NCBI RefSeq assembly: GCF_000367525.1 | Contig: NZ_HF570956.1 | Location: 2,582,598-2,616,065, forward strand | From: Phycicoccus elongatus Lp2 | Lineage (GTDB): Bacteria; Actinomycetota; Actinomycetes; Actinomycetales; Dermatophilaceae | Direction of reading: 5' to 3' | Length of the DNA: 33,468 nt | In this document: positions 10,637 to 17,980 of the stretch, one piece after another | How the letters are laid out: each line of letters begins with the position of its first letter | Numbering within the stretch: the stretch's first letter is position 1 | The notes under the pieces: model-generated | The model's database searches: none | Seen by the model: the letters and a program-made list of their open reading frames with translations, nothing else | What the model was told of the DNA's origin: nothing | Made by a program: the position numbers and the translations under genes

Positions 10637-11911
10637 TCAGCGAGGGTATGCCGGGAAGCGGGTCACGAGGTCGGTCACCTCGGCCCGGACGGCCTTGCTG
10701 ACGGCGTGGTCCGGGTCGGCGTCGCCCTCGGTGACCGCGCGCGCGATGAGGTCGGCGATGGTCCGCATTTCGGCCTCACCCATGCCTTGGGTGGTGACGC
10801 ACGGCGTGCCCACCCGGATGCCCGAGGCGATGTTGGGCTTCTGCGGGTCGAAGGGAATGGCGTTCTTGTTCAACGTAATCCCTGCCGCGTCACAACGGGC
10901 TTCGGCATCGACACCCGTGACGAGCACCGGCTGCAGGTCGTGCAGCGACAGATGGGTGTCGGTGCCACCGGTCGTCGGGCGAATGCCCCGCTCCCCCAAT
11001 GCCTCGGCCAGGACCTTGGCGTTGGCGATGACCTGCGTGGCGTAGGCCTGGTACTCCGGGGTCGCGCACTCCTTGAAGTTGACCGCCTTGGCCGCGATGG
11101 TGTGCATCTGCGGACCGCCCTGCATCATCGGGAAGACCGCCTTGTCGATGGCAGCCTTGTGCTCCTCCTTGCAGACGATCGCTCCCGAGCGCGGTCCGCG
11201 CAACACCTTGTGGGTCGTGAAGGAGACGACGTCGGCGTAGGGGACCGGGCTCGGGATCGCCTTGCCGGCGACCAGACCGATGAAGTGCGCGGCGTCCACC
11301 CAGAAGATCGCGCCGATTTCGTCGGCCAGGTTGCGGAAGAACTCGAAGTCGATCAGCCGCGGGATCGCCGAGCCGCCGGCAAGGATCACCTTGGGCCGGT
11401 GCTCCTTGGCCAGAGCGGCGACCTGGTCGTAGTCGATGTCCTCGGTGTCCTTGTCGACGCCGTAGTGCACCGCGTTGAACCATTTGCCCGAGAAGGACAC
11501 CTTGGTGCCGTGGGTGAGGTGACCCCCGTGCGGCAGGCTCATCGCGAGGATCGTGTCGCCGGGGCTCATGAAGGCGCCGTAGACCGCCTGGTTGGCGCTG
11601 GCACCCGAGTGCGGCTGGACGTTGGCGTGGTCGGCGTCGAAGAGCGACTTGCACCGCTCGATCGCTAGGGTCTCGGCCTTGTCGACCTCGACGCAGCCGC
11701 CGTAGTAGCGCCGTCCCGGGTACCCCTCGGCGTACTTGTTCGAGAGGGTCGACCCCAGGGCCGTCAGGACCTCAGGGCTCGACATGTTCTCGGAGGCGAT
11801 GAGTTGAAGACCCCCGCGCAGCCGCTCGAGCTCACCGACGAGGACCGCGGCGATCTCGGGATCGAAGGCGTCCAGGGCGCCGAAGTCAGAGCCGTAGAAG
11901 GTGTCGCTCAT
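10637..11911 (-). CDS. glyA: Serine hydroxymethyltransferase (divergent motif variant)
   Basis: This PLP enzyme interconverts serine and glycine with tetrahydrofolate. The 424-residue protein has LIASENMSSPEVL at 38-50, the YYGGCVEVDKAE substrate loop, HGGHLTHG, and the PLP lysine K235 in SFTTHKVLRGPRSG. Two normally strict motifs differ: DMAHIAGLVA reads DAAHFIGLVA, and TTTTHKTLRGPRGG reads SFTTHKVLRGPRSG. The catalytic Asp206, His209 and Lys235 are kept, so it should be active. The ATG at 11911 overlaps the sua5 stop (ATGA). glyA is not at this position in M. tuberculosis. A weak 6-bp hairpin (10613-10618 with 10631-10636) follows the stop. Confidence 0.95.
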   Translation of the reverse strand: MSDTFYGSDFGALDAFDPEIAAVLVGELERLRGGLQLIASENMSSPEVLTALGSTLSNKYAEGYPGRRYYGGCVEVDKAETLAIERCKSLFDADHANVQPHSGASANQAVYGAFMSPGDTILAMSLPHGGHLTHGTKVSFSGKWFNAVHYGVDKDTEDIDYDQVAALAKEHRPKVILAGGSAIPRLIDFEFFRNLADEIGAIFWVDAAHFIGLVAGKAIPSPVPYADVVSFTTHKVLRGPRSGAIVCKEEHKAAIDKAVFPMMQGGPQMHTIAAKAVNFKECATPEYQAYATQVIANAKVLAEALGERGIRPTTGGTDTHLSLHDLQPVLVTGVDAEARCDAAGITLNKNAIPFDPQKPNIASGIRVGTPCVTTQGMGEAEMRTIADLIARAVTEGDADPDHAVSKAVRAEVTDLVTRFPAYPR

Positions 11912-12636
11912 CGCTGGGTGTCCTCCGCAGTGGGGTCGGGGTGGGGCTCGCCGGGCAACTCTAGGGCGTCGGTCTGGCGGTCGGTGGTCACGCGCTGCGA
12001 TCTGAACGCCTCGACGACCTCGCGGATCTCGTCCGCACCCAGGGCGCCCTCGCGCAGGATGATCGGCTCCTCGCCCGTGCAGTCGACGATCGTGGAGGCC
12101 AGACCGCCACGGGACGGGCCGCCGTCGAGATAGAAGGTCACGCTCGTCCCGAGTTGGGCAGCGGCCTCGACGACGGTGCGCGAGGCGGGGTTTCCGGTCC
12201 GGTTGGCACTGCTCACGGCCATCGGACCGACCTCGTTGAGGATGGCGCGCGCGATGGCGTCGTCGGGCACGCGCAGCGCCACCGTGCCATCGGTCTCGCC
12301 CAGGTCCCACATGAGGGAGGGCTGGGCACGCAGGACCAGCGTCAGCGGGCCGGGCCACCACCGCTCCACCAAGGCCTGGGCCCAGTCGGGAACGTCGGTG
12401 GCCAGCCCATCGATCACTCGGGCGTCGGCGATGAGCACCGGCGGTGGCATCTCGCGTCCGCGGCCTTTGGCCGCCAGGAGGGAGGCCACGGCATCCACGC
12501 TGAAGGCATCGGCACCGATGCCATAGACGGTGTCGGTGGGAAGGACGACGAGTTGCCCGTCACGGACGCCGCCGGCGACCTTCGAGAGAGCGTCGGCCAG
12601 ACCTTCGGCGGTGGTGCAGTCGAAGACGGGACTCAT
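11908..12636 (-). CDS. L-threonylcarbamoyladenylate synthase (Sua5/YrdC family)
   Basis: This enzyme makes threonylcarbamoyl-AMP from threonine, bicarbonate and ATP, the first step of the t6A37 tRNA modification. The 242-residue protein is one YrdC domain with the KGR-type segment (AAKGRGREMPPPVLI), the LPTDTVYGIGADAF entry motif and SSANRTGNPAS. A roughly 30-residue acidic tail follows, but there is no Sua5 C-terminal domain. I chose the ATG at 12636 because the hexamer TACCCT ends 7 bp upstream, giving a leaderless arrangement, and upstream codons have no similarity. It overlaps glyA by 4 bp, so the two are probably translationally coupled. Confidence 0.93.
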   Translation of the reverse strand: MSPVFDCTTAEGLADALSKVAGGVRDGQLVVLPTDTVYGIGADAFSVDAVASLLAAKGRGREMPPPVLIADARVIDGLATDVPDWAQALVERWWPGPLTLVLRAQPSLMWDLGETDGTVALRVPDDAIARAILNEVGPMAVSSANRTGNPASRTVVEAAAQLGTSVTFYLDGGPSRGGLASTIVDCTGEEPIILREGALGADEIREVVEAFRSQRVTTDRQTDALELPGEPHPDPTAEDTQR

Positions 12637-12643
12637 GCACGCA

Positions 12644-12649
12644 AGGGTA
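12644..12649 (-). promoter_or_regulatory. -10 element (TACCCT) for a leaderless sua5-glyA transcript
   Basis: TACCCT fits the actinobacterial -10 pattern TANNNT and ends 7 bp before the ATG, the spacing expected if transcription begins at the start codon. No ribosome-binding site is visible. Its first three bases are the end of a CGGCATAC octamer (12647-12654). Confidence 0.45.
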
Positions 12650-12685
12650 TGCCGTGTGCTCCCCTCCTCCGGTCGCCGTCCCGGG

Positions 12686-12702
12686 GCGCGCACGAGGCGC
12701 GC
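12686..12702. terminator. Hairpin between the frameshifted GNAT gene and sua5
   Basis: GCGCGC (12686-12691) and GCGCGC (12697-12702) form a 6-bp stem around a 5-base loop. A 5-bp stem (GTCAC-TTC-GTGAC, 12707-12719) overlaps the GNAT stop codon just upstream. Together they could end the GNAT transcript. There is no T-tract. Confidence 0.35.
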
Positions 12703-12707
12703 GGTGG

Positions 12708-13584
12708 TCACTTCGTGACGATGCGCAGGTTGACCATGTCGGTGACGGGCCGATAGCCCAGGCGTTCGTAGAGGGCACTGGACGTCGGATTGGCCTGGTC
12801 GGTCAGCAGGACGGCCCGATGACCCGCCTCGAGCGCGGCGGCGCTCACGCGCGCGACGGCCGCCGCGGCATACCCCCGGCCCCGGTGCTCTCTGGGGGTG
12901 AACACCGGCCCGACGCGGACGACACCGTGGGCCGGTGAGTTCCATGCCGTCACGTGGACCGGGAGATCGTCGAGCACCCACAACGACATCAGTCCGTCAT
13001 CGATGCGTGCCTCGAGTTCGCCGGGGGCGACGTGTGGCGGGTTCGGGTCCGGCGGTCGACCGGCTTGCTCGTCCGCCTCGGCATGGAATCGCTCGTACCA
13101 GTCCAGGACGACGTCACCATCGGCGACGGTGGCCAGTCGCCAGCGCCCCGGTGGGTCGGCCGGCACCTCGAGGTCGGCCAGTTCGTGCAGCCTCAGGTGC
13201 ATGGCCGTCTCGATCGACGATGCGGACGCGCTGGCCAATCGCGCGGCGATCGCGAGGGCGGCCTCGCGGGCACCGTTGACCTCCGTGACGGTGGGCTGCT
13301 CGGCGAGCAACGCGTCGGCCAGCGCGGCCGCGGCCGGTTCGGGCATGGGGCGACGTGGACCGGAAACGGCGACCACGGAGCAGCTCGCATTGCCAGACCG
13401 ACCACGTGCGGTCCGTCCTCGACGGTGGCCCACCACTGCGGGGTGCCGGAGGCGACGGGCGAGGGGTGGGCGGCGGCCCGGGCGGCGACCGTGCCGATGA
13501 CCGTGGTGGTCACGGGCTCGGCCCGCAGCACATCCTGCGCTCGGACAGGAACGTGGCCGCATCCTCGTATCGCTGGACGCGCAT
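12708..13584 (-). pseudogene. GNAT-family N-acetyltransferase gene with two apparent 1-bp deletions
   Basis: The coding signal runs through three frames. From ATG 13584 (MRVQRYEDAATFLSE) the frame shifts near 13538-13542 into QDVLRAEPVTTTVIGTVAARAAAHPSP...PFPVHVAP, then again in the G run at 13347-13350 into MPEPAAAALADALLAEQP and on to the stop. Adding one base at each site gives a continuous 292-residue protein with a typical N-terminal region and a C-terminal GNAT domain (VRVGPVFTPREHRGRGYAAAAVARVSAAALEAGHRAVLLTDQANPTSSALYERLGYRP), whose RGRGYA acetyl-CoA loop is intact. Either the gene is decaying or the sequence has two indel errors; conservation of all three parts favours errors. The substrate is unknown. 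TACCGT 6 bp before the ATG suggests leaderless expression. Confidence 0.8.
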
Positions 13585-13590
13585 CCACCC

Positions 13591-13596
13591 ACGGTA
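13591..13596 (-). promoter_or_regulatory. -10 element (TACCGT) for leaderless GNAT transcript
   Basis: TACCGT matches TANNNT and ends 6 bp before the ATG at 13584. There is no ribosome-binding site. It supports this start over nearby GTG codons in other frames. Confidence 0.4.
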
Positions 13597-13661
13597 GGTG
13601 CGGCCGCTATGCCCGGCGACAGATTTTCGGATCGACAGGCGCGGGTCGGCCCTCGTCGGCC

Positions 13662-14636
13662 TCAGCGGCGGCGGGCCACGGTGGCACGGGGGCGACCGGT
13701 GAGGTCCCGGAGGTCCTCGATGCCGGTCCAGTCGCCCGCTGTCGTCAGGGCTGCCGGGAGGGATTCACCCTGGGTGTCGGCGTGTTCCATGACCAGCACG
13801 CCGCCAGGGCGCAGCAGGTGGGCCGCGCGCGCAGCCACCAGACGCGGAATGGCCAGGCCGTCCGCGCTCCCGCCGTAGAGCGCCAGTCGTGGATCGTGGT
13901 CACGGACTTCGGAGTCGACGGGCACGGCACCGGTCGGGATGTAGGGCGGGTTCGACACCACGACGTCGACGGCACCCTCGAGGTCCCCAAAGGCGGTGAT
14001 CGCGTCACCGAGCCTGATCTCGACCTCGAGCCCGAGGCGATCGCGGTTGGCCAGCGCCCACGCGTGCGCCTCGGGCGAGAGCTCCACGGCATACACCTTC
14101 GCGGCCGGCACCTCGTCCTTGATCGAGAGCGCGATGGCCCCCGACCCCGTGCACAGGTCGACGACGACCGGCGGCCGGGCCGTCCTCGCCTCCGCCTCCT
14201 CATCCTCCTCGCCGGCTACGTCGCAGTAGGCGTCGCCGGGACCGCAGTTACTGCGACGTAGCGTGCGATGACCAGCGGCTGCGCGGGCGGCGTCGATCGC
14301 CCAGCCCGCCACCGACTCCGTCTCCGGGCGCGGGACGAAGACTCCCGGTCCGACACGCAGTTCGAGGTGGCGAAAGCCCGCCCAGCCGGTCAGGTGCTGC
14401 AAGGGCACCCGCTCGGCTCGCTCCTCGACGAGTCCGGCGTACCGGTCACGGAAGGCCTCATCGGCCGGTGAGCGGAGCAGCAGCTGACGCTCCAACTCCC
14501 CCCGATCGACATCCAGGACGAAGGCCGCCAGTGCACGCGCGTCGGAACGCGGGGAGGGCACACCCGCGGCGGCGAGCGTTTGCTCGGCAGCCCGCACCAC
14601 GGCACCCACGCTGGCGTCCGCCTCTTCCGTCGTCAT
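13662..14636 (-). CDS. prmC: Peptide chain release factor N5-glutamine methyltransferase with in-frame palindromic insert
   Basis: PrmC methylates the Gln of the GGQ motif in release factors. It lies 34 bp after prfA, whose product is its substrate. The 324-residue protein has the N-terminal helical domain (about 1-90), the VPLQHLTGWAGFRHLELRVGPGVFVPRPETE linker, the SAM motif VVVDLCTGSGAIAL (157-170) and the catalytic NPPY at 229-232. Between the linker and the SAM motif is a non-conserved stretch (about 121-156); residues 125-141 are encoded by a 48-bp element with 14-bp inverted ends, whose length keeps the frame. I chose the ATG at 14636; its ribosome-binding site is weak. Confidence 0.94.
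   Translation of the reverse strand: MTTEEADASVGAVVRAAEQTLAAAGVPSPRSDARALAAFVLDVDRGELERQLLLRSPADEAFRDRYAGLVEERAERVPLQHLTGWAGFRHLELRVGPGVFVPRPETESVAGWAIDAARAAAGHRTLRRSNCGPGDAYCDVAGEEDEEAEARTARPPVVVDLCTGSGAIALSIKDEVPAAKVYAVELSPEAHAWALANRDRLGLEVEIRLGDAITAFGDLEGAVDVVVSNPPYIPTGAVPVDSEVRDHDPRLALYGGSADGLAIPRLVAARAAHLLRPGGVLVMEHADTQGESLPAALTTAGDWTGIEDLRDLTGRPRATVARRR
14215..14262. repeat. 48-bp element with perfect 14-bp inverted ends inside prmC
   Basis: GCTACGTCGCAGTA (14215-14228) is exactly complementary to TACTGCGACGTAGC (14249-14262), with 20 bp between them. A further palindrome CGCAGT-T-ACTGCG (14243-14255) overlaps one end. It lies in the least conserved linker of PrmC, and 48 bp equals 16 codons. 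It looks like a miniature inverted-repeat or REP-type insertion tolerated in a coding gene. No second copy is in the window. Confidence 0.7.
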
Positions 14637-14670
14637 GGCGACGAGAAACGCGGACGCAGCCGGAGGGGGA

Positions 14671-15747
14671 TCACGGCTCCCCCGCGGATGCGAGCCTGGC
14701 GGCCTCATCGGCCTCGATCGCCGACCGGACCACGGGATCGAGCTCGCCGCCGAGGACGGTGTCGAGGTTGTAGGCCTTGTAGCCGGTCCGGTGGTCGGCG
14801 ATCCGGTTCTCCGGGAAGTTGTACGTGCGAATCCGCTCTGACCGGTCGACCGTGCGGACCTGACTGGCCCGCGCATCGTGGGCCTCGGCGGCTGCGGCGT
14901 CAGCGGCTACCTGGTGCAGGCGCGCGCGCAGGACGCGCATCGCGGACTCACGGTTCTGCAGCTGCGACTTCTCGTTCTGGCAGGAGACGACGGTGCCGGT
15001 CGGCAGGTGGGTGATCCGCACGGCCGAGTCGGTCGTGTTGACGCTCTGACCGCCCGGGCCGCTGCTGCGGAAGACATCGATGCGCAGGTCGTTCGGATCG
15101 ATGGTGACCTCGACCTCCTCGGCCTCCGGCATCACCCAGACGCCGGCCGCCGAGGTGTGGATGCGCCCCTGGCTCTCGGTGACCGGCACGCGTTGCACCC
15201 GGTGGACGCCACCTTCGTACTTGAGCCGGGCCCATGGCGCCTCGCCCGGTCCGGGGGTGCCCTTGGCCTTGACCGCCACCTGGACATCCTTGTAGCCGCC
15301 GAGGTCGGACTCGGTCGCGTCGAGGATCTCGGTGCGCCAGCCTCTCTGCTCGGCGTACCGCAGGTACATCCGCAGCAGGTCCCCGGCGAAGAGCGCGGAC
15401 TCCTCGCCGCCCTCTCCCGCCTTGACCTCCAGGATGACGTCGCGGTCGTCATCGGGGTCCCGCGGGATGAGCAGGCGCCGAAGGTGCTCCGCGCAGGCCT
15501 CGACGGTGGCCGTCAGGGCAGGGATCTCCTCGGCGAAGGCCGGGTCCTCCTCTGCGAGTTCACGGGCGGCCGCGAGGTCGTCGGTGGCCACCACCCACCC
15601 TCGGTATGCCGTCACGACCGGCGCGAGCGCGGCATACCTGGTGTTGACCTCGCGCAGGCGATCGGGGGTCGACGCCACCGTGGGGTCGGCCATCTGCTGC
15701 TCGAGGGCGGCGTGCTCCTCGACCAGGGCAATGGCGGACTCGAACAT
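14671..15747 (-). CDS. prfA: Peptide chain release factor 1
   Basis: RF1 reads UAA and UAG stop codons and triggers peptide release. The 358-residue protein has the codon-recognition tripeptide PVT at residues 188-190 ([19 protein letters not shown]), which is the RF1 form, and the catalytic GGQ at 232-234 ([21 protein letters not shown]). The N-terminal helical domain (1-90) and C-terminal part ([31 protein letters not shown]) are complete. I chose the ATG at 15747 with GAAGG upstream. It follows rpmE after 67 bp holding a terminator-like hairpin and precedes prmC. Confidence 0.97.
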   Translation of the reverse strand: MFESAIALVEEHAALEQQMADPTVASTPDRLREVNTRYAALAPVVTAYRGWVVATDDLAAARELAEEDPAFAEEIPALTATVEACAEHLRRLLIPRDPDDDRDVILEVKAGEGGEESALFAGDLLRMYLRYAEQRGWRTEILDATESDLGGYKDVQVAVKAKGTPGPGEAPWARLKYEGGVHRVQRVPVTESQGRIHTSAAGVWVMPEAEEVEVTIDPNDLRIDVFRSSGPGGQSVNTTDSAVRITHLPTGTVVSCQNEKSQLQNRESAMRVLRARLHQVAADAAAAEAHDARASQVRTVDRSERIRTYNFPENRIADHRTGYKAYNLDTVLGGELDPVVRSAIEADEAARLASAGEP

Positions 15748-15771
15748 GGGAACCTTCGACGGACACGGCGA

Positions 15772-15806
15772 ACGCGCCGGTCCCTCGCGATGAGGAACCG
15801 GCGCGT
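15772..15806 (-). terminator. Terminator-like hairpin after rpmE
   Basis: Perfect 10-bp arms (ACGCGCCGGT at 15772-15781 with ACCGGCGCGT at 15797-15806), one mismatch, then a 4-bp inner stem (CCTC/GAGG) closing a 5-base loop. It begins 8 bp after the rpmE stop in the transcript direction. No U-run follows, which is common in high-G+C actinobacteria. It would separate abundant rpmE mRNA from prfA. Confidence 0.6.
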
Positions 15807-15814
15807 CGGGGGTC

Positions 15815-16030
15815 TTACTTGGCGGCCTTCTTGCCGTAGCGAGCCTCGAAGCGGGCCACGCGGCCACCGGTGTCGAGGATCTTCTGCTTGCCGGTGTAGA
15901 ACGGGTGGCAGTTGCTGCAGACCTCGGCGTGGATCTGGCCGTTCTTCGCGGTGCTGCGCGTGGTGAACGTGTTGCCACAGGTGCAGGTGACCGTGGTCTC
16001 CGCGTAGTCGGGGTGAATGTCCTTCTTCAC
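15815..16030 (-). CDS. rpmE: 50S ribosomal protein L31, zinc-binding form
   Basis: L31 binds the large subunit and bridges to the small subunit. The 71-residue protein has the four zinc ligands Cys16, Cys18, Cys38 and Cys41 (TCTCGNTF and [12 protein letters not shown]) of the C+ type, which is normally replaced by a Cys-free paralogue under zinc limitation. The start is a GTG at 16030 with AAGGAG upstream; no in-frame ATG is close. A leader of about 130 bp precedes it. In Streptomyces coelicolor rpmE is a known target of the redox sigma factor SigR. Confidence 0.97.
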   Translation of the reverse strand: MKKDIHPDYAETTVTCTCGNTFTTRSTAKNGQIHAEVCSNCHPFYTGKQKILDTGGRVARFEARYGKKAAK

Positions 16031-16172
16031 GATGAAATCTCCTTGGATGTCTCCGGGTCGGCGAGCCCATCACGGTGATGCAAGCCCTTGGGCGCCCCGA
16101 CTGCATCCACTCGTGAGGGTGATGCTCAGGAAACGCGTCACGTGCCGTGAACCGGTCCAGCAGACAAGTGTA
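16031..16172 (-). promoter_or_regulatory. rpmE promoter (-10 TACACT) and long structured leader
   Basis: TACACT (16167-16172) fits a -10 element, with GAACAA (16191-16196) 18 bp upstream as a weak -35. Transcription from there would give a leader of about 130 nt. The leader has a GCATC/GATGC stem around 16100-16125 and a CATCAC-C-GTGATG dyad further down. L31 leader RNA motifs, including an actinobacterial class, have been described in the literature; I cannot confirm a match to that model without a covariance search. The leader is real as a gap; its function is inferred. Confidence 0.4.
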
Positions 16173-16190
16173 AGGGAGTTTCGGGCCTGT

Positions 16191-16210
16191 TTGTTCCCGG
16201 TTGTTCCCGG
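16191..16210 (-). repeat. Tandem 10-bp repeat CCGGGAACAA (x2) upstream of rpmE
   Basis: Two exact, abutting copies lie just upstream of the candidate rpmE -10. The downstream copy supplies GGGAAC, which is 18 bp from CTT; the SigR-type promoter pattern is GGAAT-N18-GTT, so this is only a near match. A direct-repeat activator site is another possibility. Confidence 0.45.
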
Positions 16211-16216
16211 CCTCTG

Positions 16217-17089
16217 TCAACCACTGAGGTGAGTGGCGTGAACCTCGATATTCCTCGGAGGCGCCTTCGCGGCCTTGTCGAGGACGACGATCGAGTCGTA
16301 GAGGTGCATGCCCGAGATCCAGTCGCGGGCCGGAGTGGACGTGTCATGACGGTGATACCACCCGTGCAGGTCGTCCATCACGTCCTTGAGGAACTCGATG
16401 GCCGTCCCGGGCCGGCGGTAACCCCCGTCGTAGAGATCACGCCAATAGCTGGTGTGGAGGTCTTCGATGACGTAGATCCCTCCATCGGCGAGCTGCGGAA
16501 AGAGGACATCGAAACTGGCCCGCTGGTGCCGGCCATGATGCGACCCATCGTCCAGGATCAGGTCGAAGGGACCGAACTCGGCATCCACTGCGCGAAGGAA
16601 GTCCGGGTCGTCCTGCGAGCCGATTCGCACGACGTTGGGACTGTCCACGACCTGTGCGCATTCGGGGTTGACATCGATACCCACGATCGTTGCCGAGGCA
16701 CCGAAGTAGCGCCGCCACATGTCCAGCGACCCACCCTTCCAGACCCCGATCTCCAGCATCCGGAACTCGGTGTCCCGGAGCCGCGAGAAGTGGGCGTCGT
16801 AGACGGGGAGGTAGTGGAGCCACTTGTGCACCGGCCGACCCGAGTTGCCGAAGAAGGTCCGCTCCAGATCGTTCGCGGCGTCGACCAGAAGGCGGGGCGC
16901 GTCCGACGAAGGGAGGACGAAGGTGTCCCACGGGATGTCGTCCGGAGCGTCCATGGCTCCGGCCTCGGACGCTGCGCCCTCGGACAGTCGATCGTCCATG
17001 ACGGGTGCAGTCAACGGCGCCGCGGCGTTCGGTGTCGGCCCACCCAGGCGCCGACGAATTCCGCTCCTGATCCGCGCCAACCCACCCAT
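16217..17089 (-). CDS. Class I SAM-dependent methyltransferase (macrocin/TylF-like O-methyltransferase type)
   Basis: This 290-residue protein has a variable basic N-terminus (MGGLARIRSGIRRRLGG) and a Rossmann methyltransferase core: RMLEIGVWKGGSLDMWRRYFG as the SAM motif, IVGIDVNPECA as the acidic strand, DLILDDGSHHG, then LADGGIYVIEDLHTSYW. The combination of DDGSH and EDLHTSYW is typical of metal-dependent sugar O-methyltransferases such as those acting on macrolide or tetracenomycin sugars. The substrate here is unknown; no glycosyltransferase is adjacent, and surface or secondary glycans are possible. I chose the ATG at 17089 with GAGGAGG upstream. It is divergent from the NYN gene and is absent at this place in the mycobacterial order. 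Confidence 0.8.
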   Translation of the reverse strand: MGGLARIRSGIRRRLGGPTPNAAAPLTAPVMDDRLSEGAASEAGAMDAPDDIPWDTFVLPSSDAPRLLVDAANDLERTFFGNSGRPVHKWLHYLPVYDAHFSRLRDTEFRMLEIGVWKGGSLDMWRRYFGASATIVGIDVNPECAQVVDSPNVVRIGSQDDPDFLRAVDAEFGPFDLILDDGSHHGRHQRASFDVLFPQLADGGIYVIEDLHTSYWRDLYDGGYRRPGTAIEFLKDVMDDLHGWYHRHDTSTPARDWISGMHLYDSIVVLDKAAKAPPRNIEVHATHLSG

Positions 17090-17155
17090 GGTCCTCCTCG
17101 AACTCCCTCGCACACTAGCAACCTCGCGCGCTGCACCCGGCCCCATCCCACGGCA

Positions 17156-17161
17156 TACAGT
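17156..17161 (+). promoter_or_regulatory. -10 element (TACAGT) for a leaderless NYN-gene transcript
   Basis: TACAGT ends 6 bp before the ATG at 17168, and no ribosome-binding site is present. Its first three bases are the end of a CGGCATAC octamer (17151-17158). The 78-bp divergent gap leaves little room for another promoter. Confidence 0.45.
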
Positions 17162-17167
17162 CGCGGC

Positions 17168-17980
17168 ATGGACTCGGACAGTGGCCGGACCCGCATCGCC
17201 GTCCTCATCGACGCGGACAACACCTCCCCGAGGTATGCCGAGGCTCTCCTCGACGAGCTCGCCACCTACGGCACGCCGACGATCAAGCGGGCCTACGGGG
17301 ATTTTTCAACTCCCCAACTGCAGGGCTGGACCAAGGTGCTCAACGCACGAGCGATCCGGGCGATCCAGGCCAGCGCCTTCACCGCCGGCAAGAACTCCAG
17401 CGACTCCGCACTCATCATCGACGCGATGGACCTGCTCTATGCCGGCAACGTCGAGGCGTTCGCGATCGTCAGCAGCGACAGCGACTTCACCTCGCTGGCG
17501 CTCCGGCTGCGTGAGTCCGGCAAGACGGTCTATGGGATCGGCCGCCGCACGACCCCGATGTCCCTGCAGAACGCGTGTGACAAGTTCATCCACCTCGAGG
17601 TGCTCGGCGCTGCGGCCGAGGCAACCCCCGCGGCGCCGGAGCTCGCGGAGTCGGCGGCATCCGCGGAGACACCGACGATCAACTTGCAGAGCGCCCTGAC
17701 CAAGGCCGTGAACGCCACCGCGGACGATGACGGGTGGACATCGGTGAGTCGGGTCGGCCACCACCTCTCGCGCGCCCAGGCAAGCTTCGACCCACGCACG
17801 TTCGGGCATTCCAAGCTCAGCTCGCTGGTGGCGGCGCAGCCCTACCTGGAGACGGTGCGCGAGGGCAACACCTGGCGCACCCGCCTCAAGGGCAAGCCTG
17901 CGGCCAAGAAGGCGGCCCCGAAGCCAGCGACGGCCAAGGCCGCCACCGCCCGCACGAGCGCGAAGAAGGCTGCCTCGTGA
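17168..17980 (+). CDS. NYN-domain (LabA/PIN-like) protein with OST-HTH/LOTUS domain
   Basis: This 270-residue protein is built of three parts. Residues 8-145 are a NYN ribonuclease-like domain with the acidic residues expected in the active site: Asp15 in VLIDADN, Asp79 in SSDSALIIDAMD, and Asp104/Asp106 in VSSDSDF. Residues about 185-245 resemble an OST-HTH (LOTUS) RNA-binding domain (GWTSVSRVGHHLSRAQASFDPRTFGHSKLSSLV). The last 25 residues are a Lys/Ala tail (AKKAAPKPATAKAATARTSAKKAAS) suited to nucleic-acid contact. It probably binds or cleaves RNA. The start at 17168 is supported by a -10 hexamer 6 bp upstream. The stop overlaps the next gene (GTGA). Confidence 0.87.
   Translation: MDSDSGRTRIAVLIDADNTSPRYAEALLDELATYGTPTIKRAYGDFSTPQLQGWTKVLNARAIRAIQASAFTAGKNSSDSALIIDAMDLLYAGNVEAFAIVSSDSDFTSLALRLRESGKTVYGIGRRTTPMSLQNACDKFIHLEVLGAAAEATPAAPELAESAASAETPTINLQSALTKAVNATADDDGWTSVSRVGHHLSRAQASFDPRTFGHSKLSSLVAAQPYLETVREGNTWRTRLKGKPAAKKAAPKPATAKAATARTSAKKAAS

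Noticed and set aside
9652-11668. Long plus-strand open frames opposite wecA and glyA
   Set aside because: No recognisable domain, no ribosome-binding site, and the minus strand is occupied by well-conserved enzymes.
13662-14636. A small separate gene within the prmC insertion
   Set aside because: The insert is only 48 bp and reads in frame with prmC; nothing suggests independent expression.
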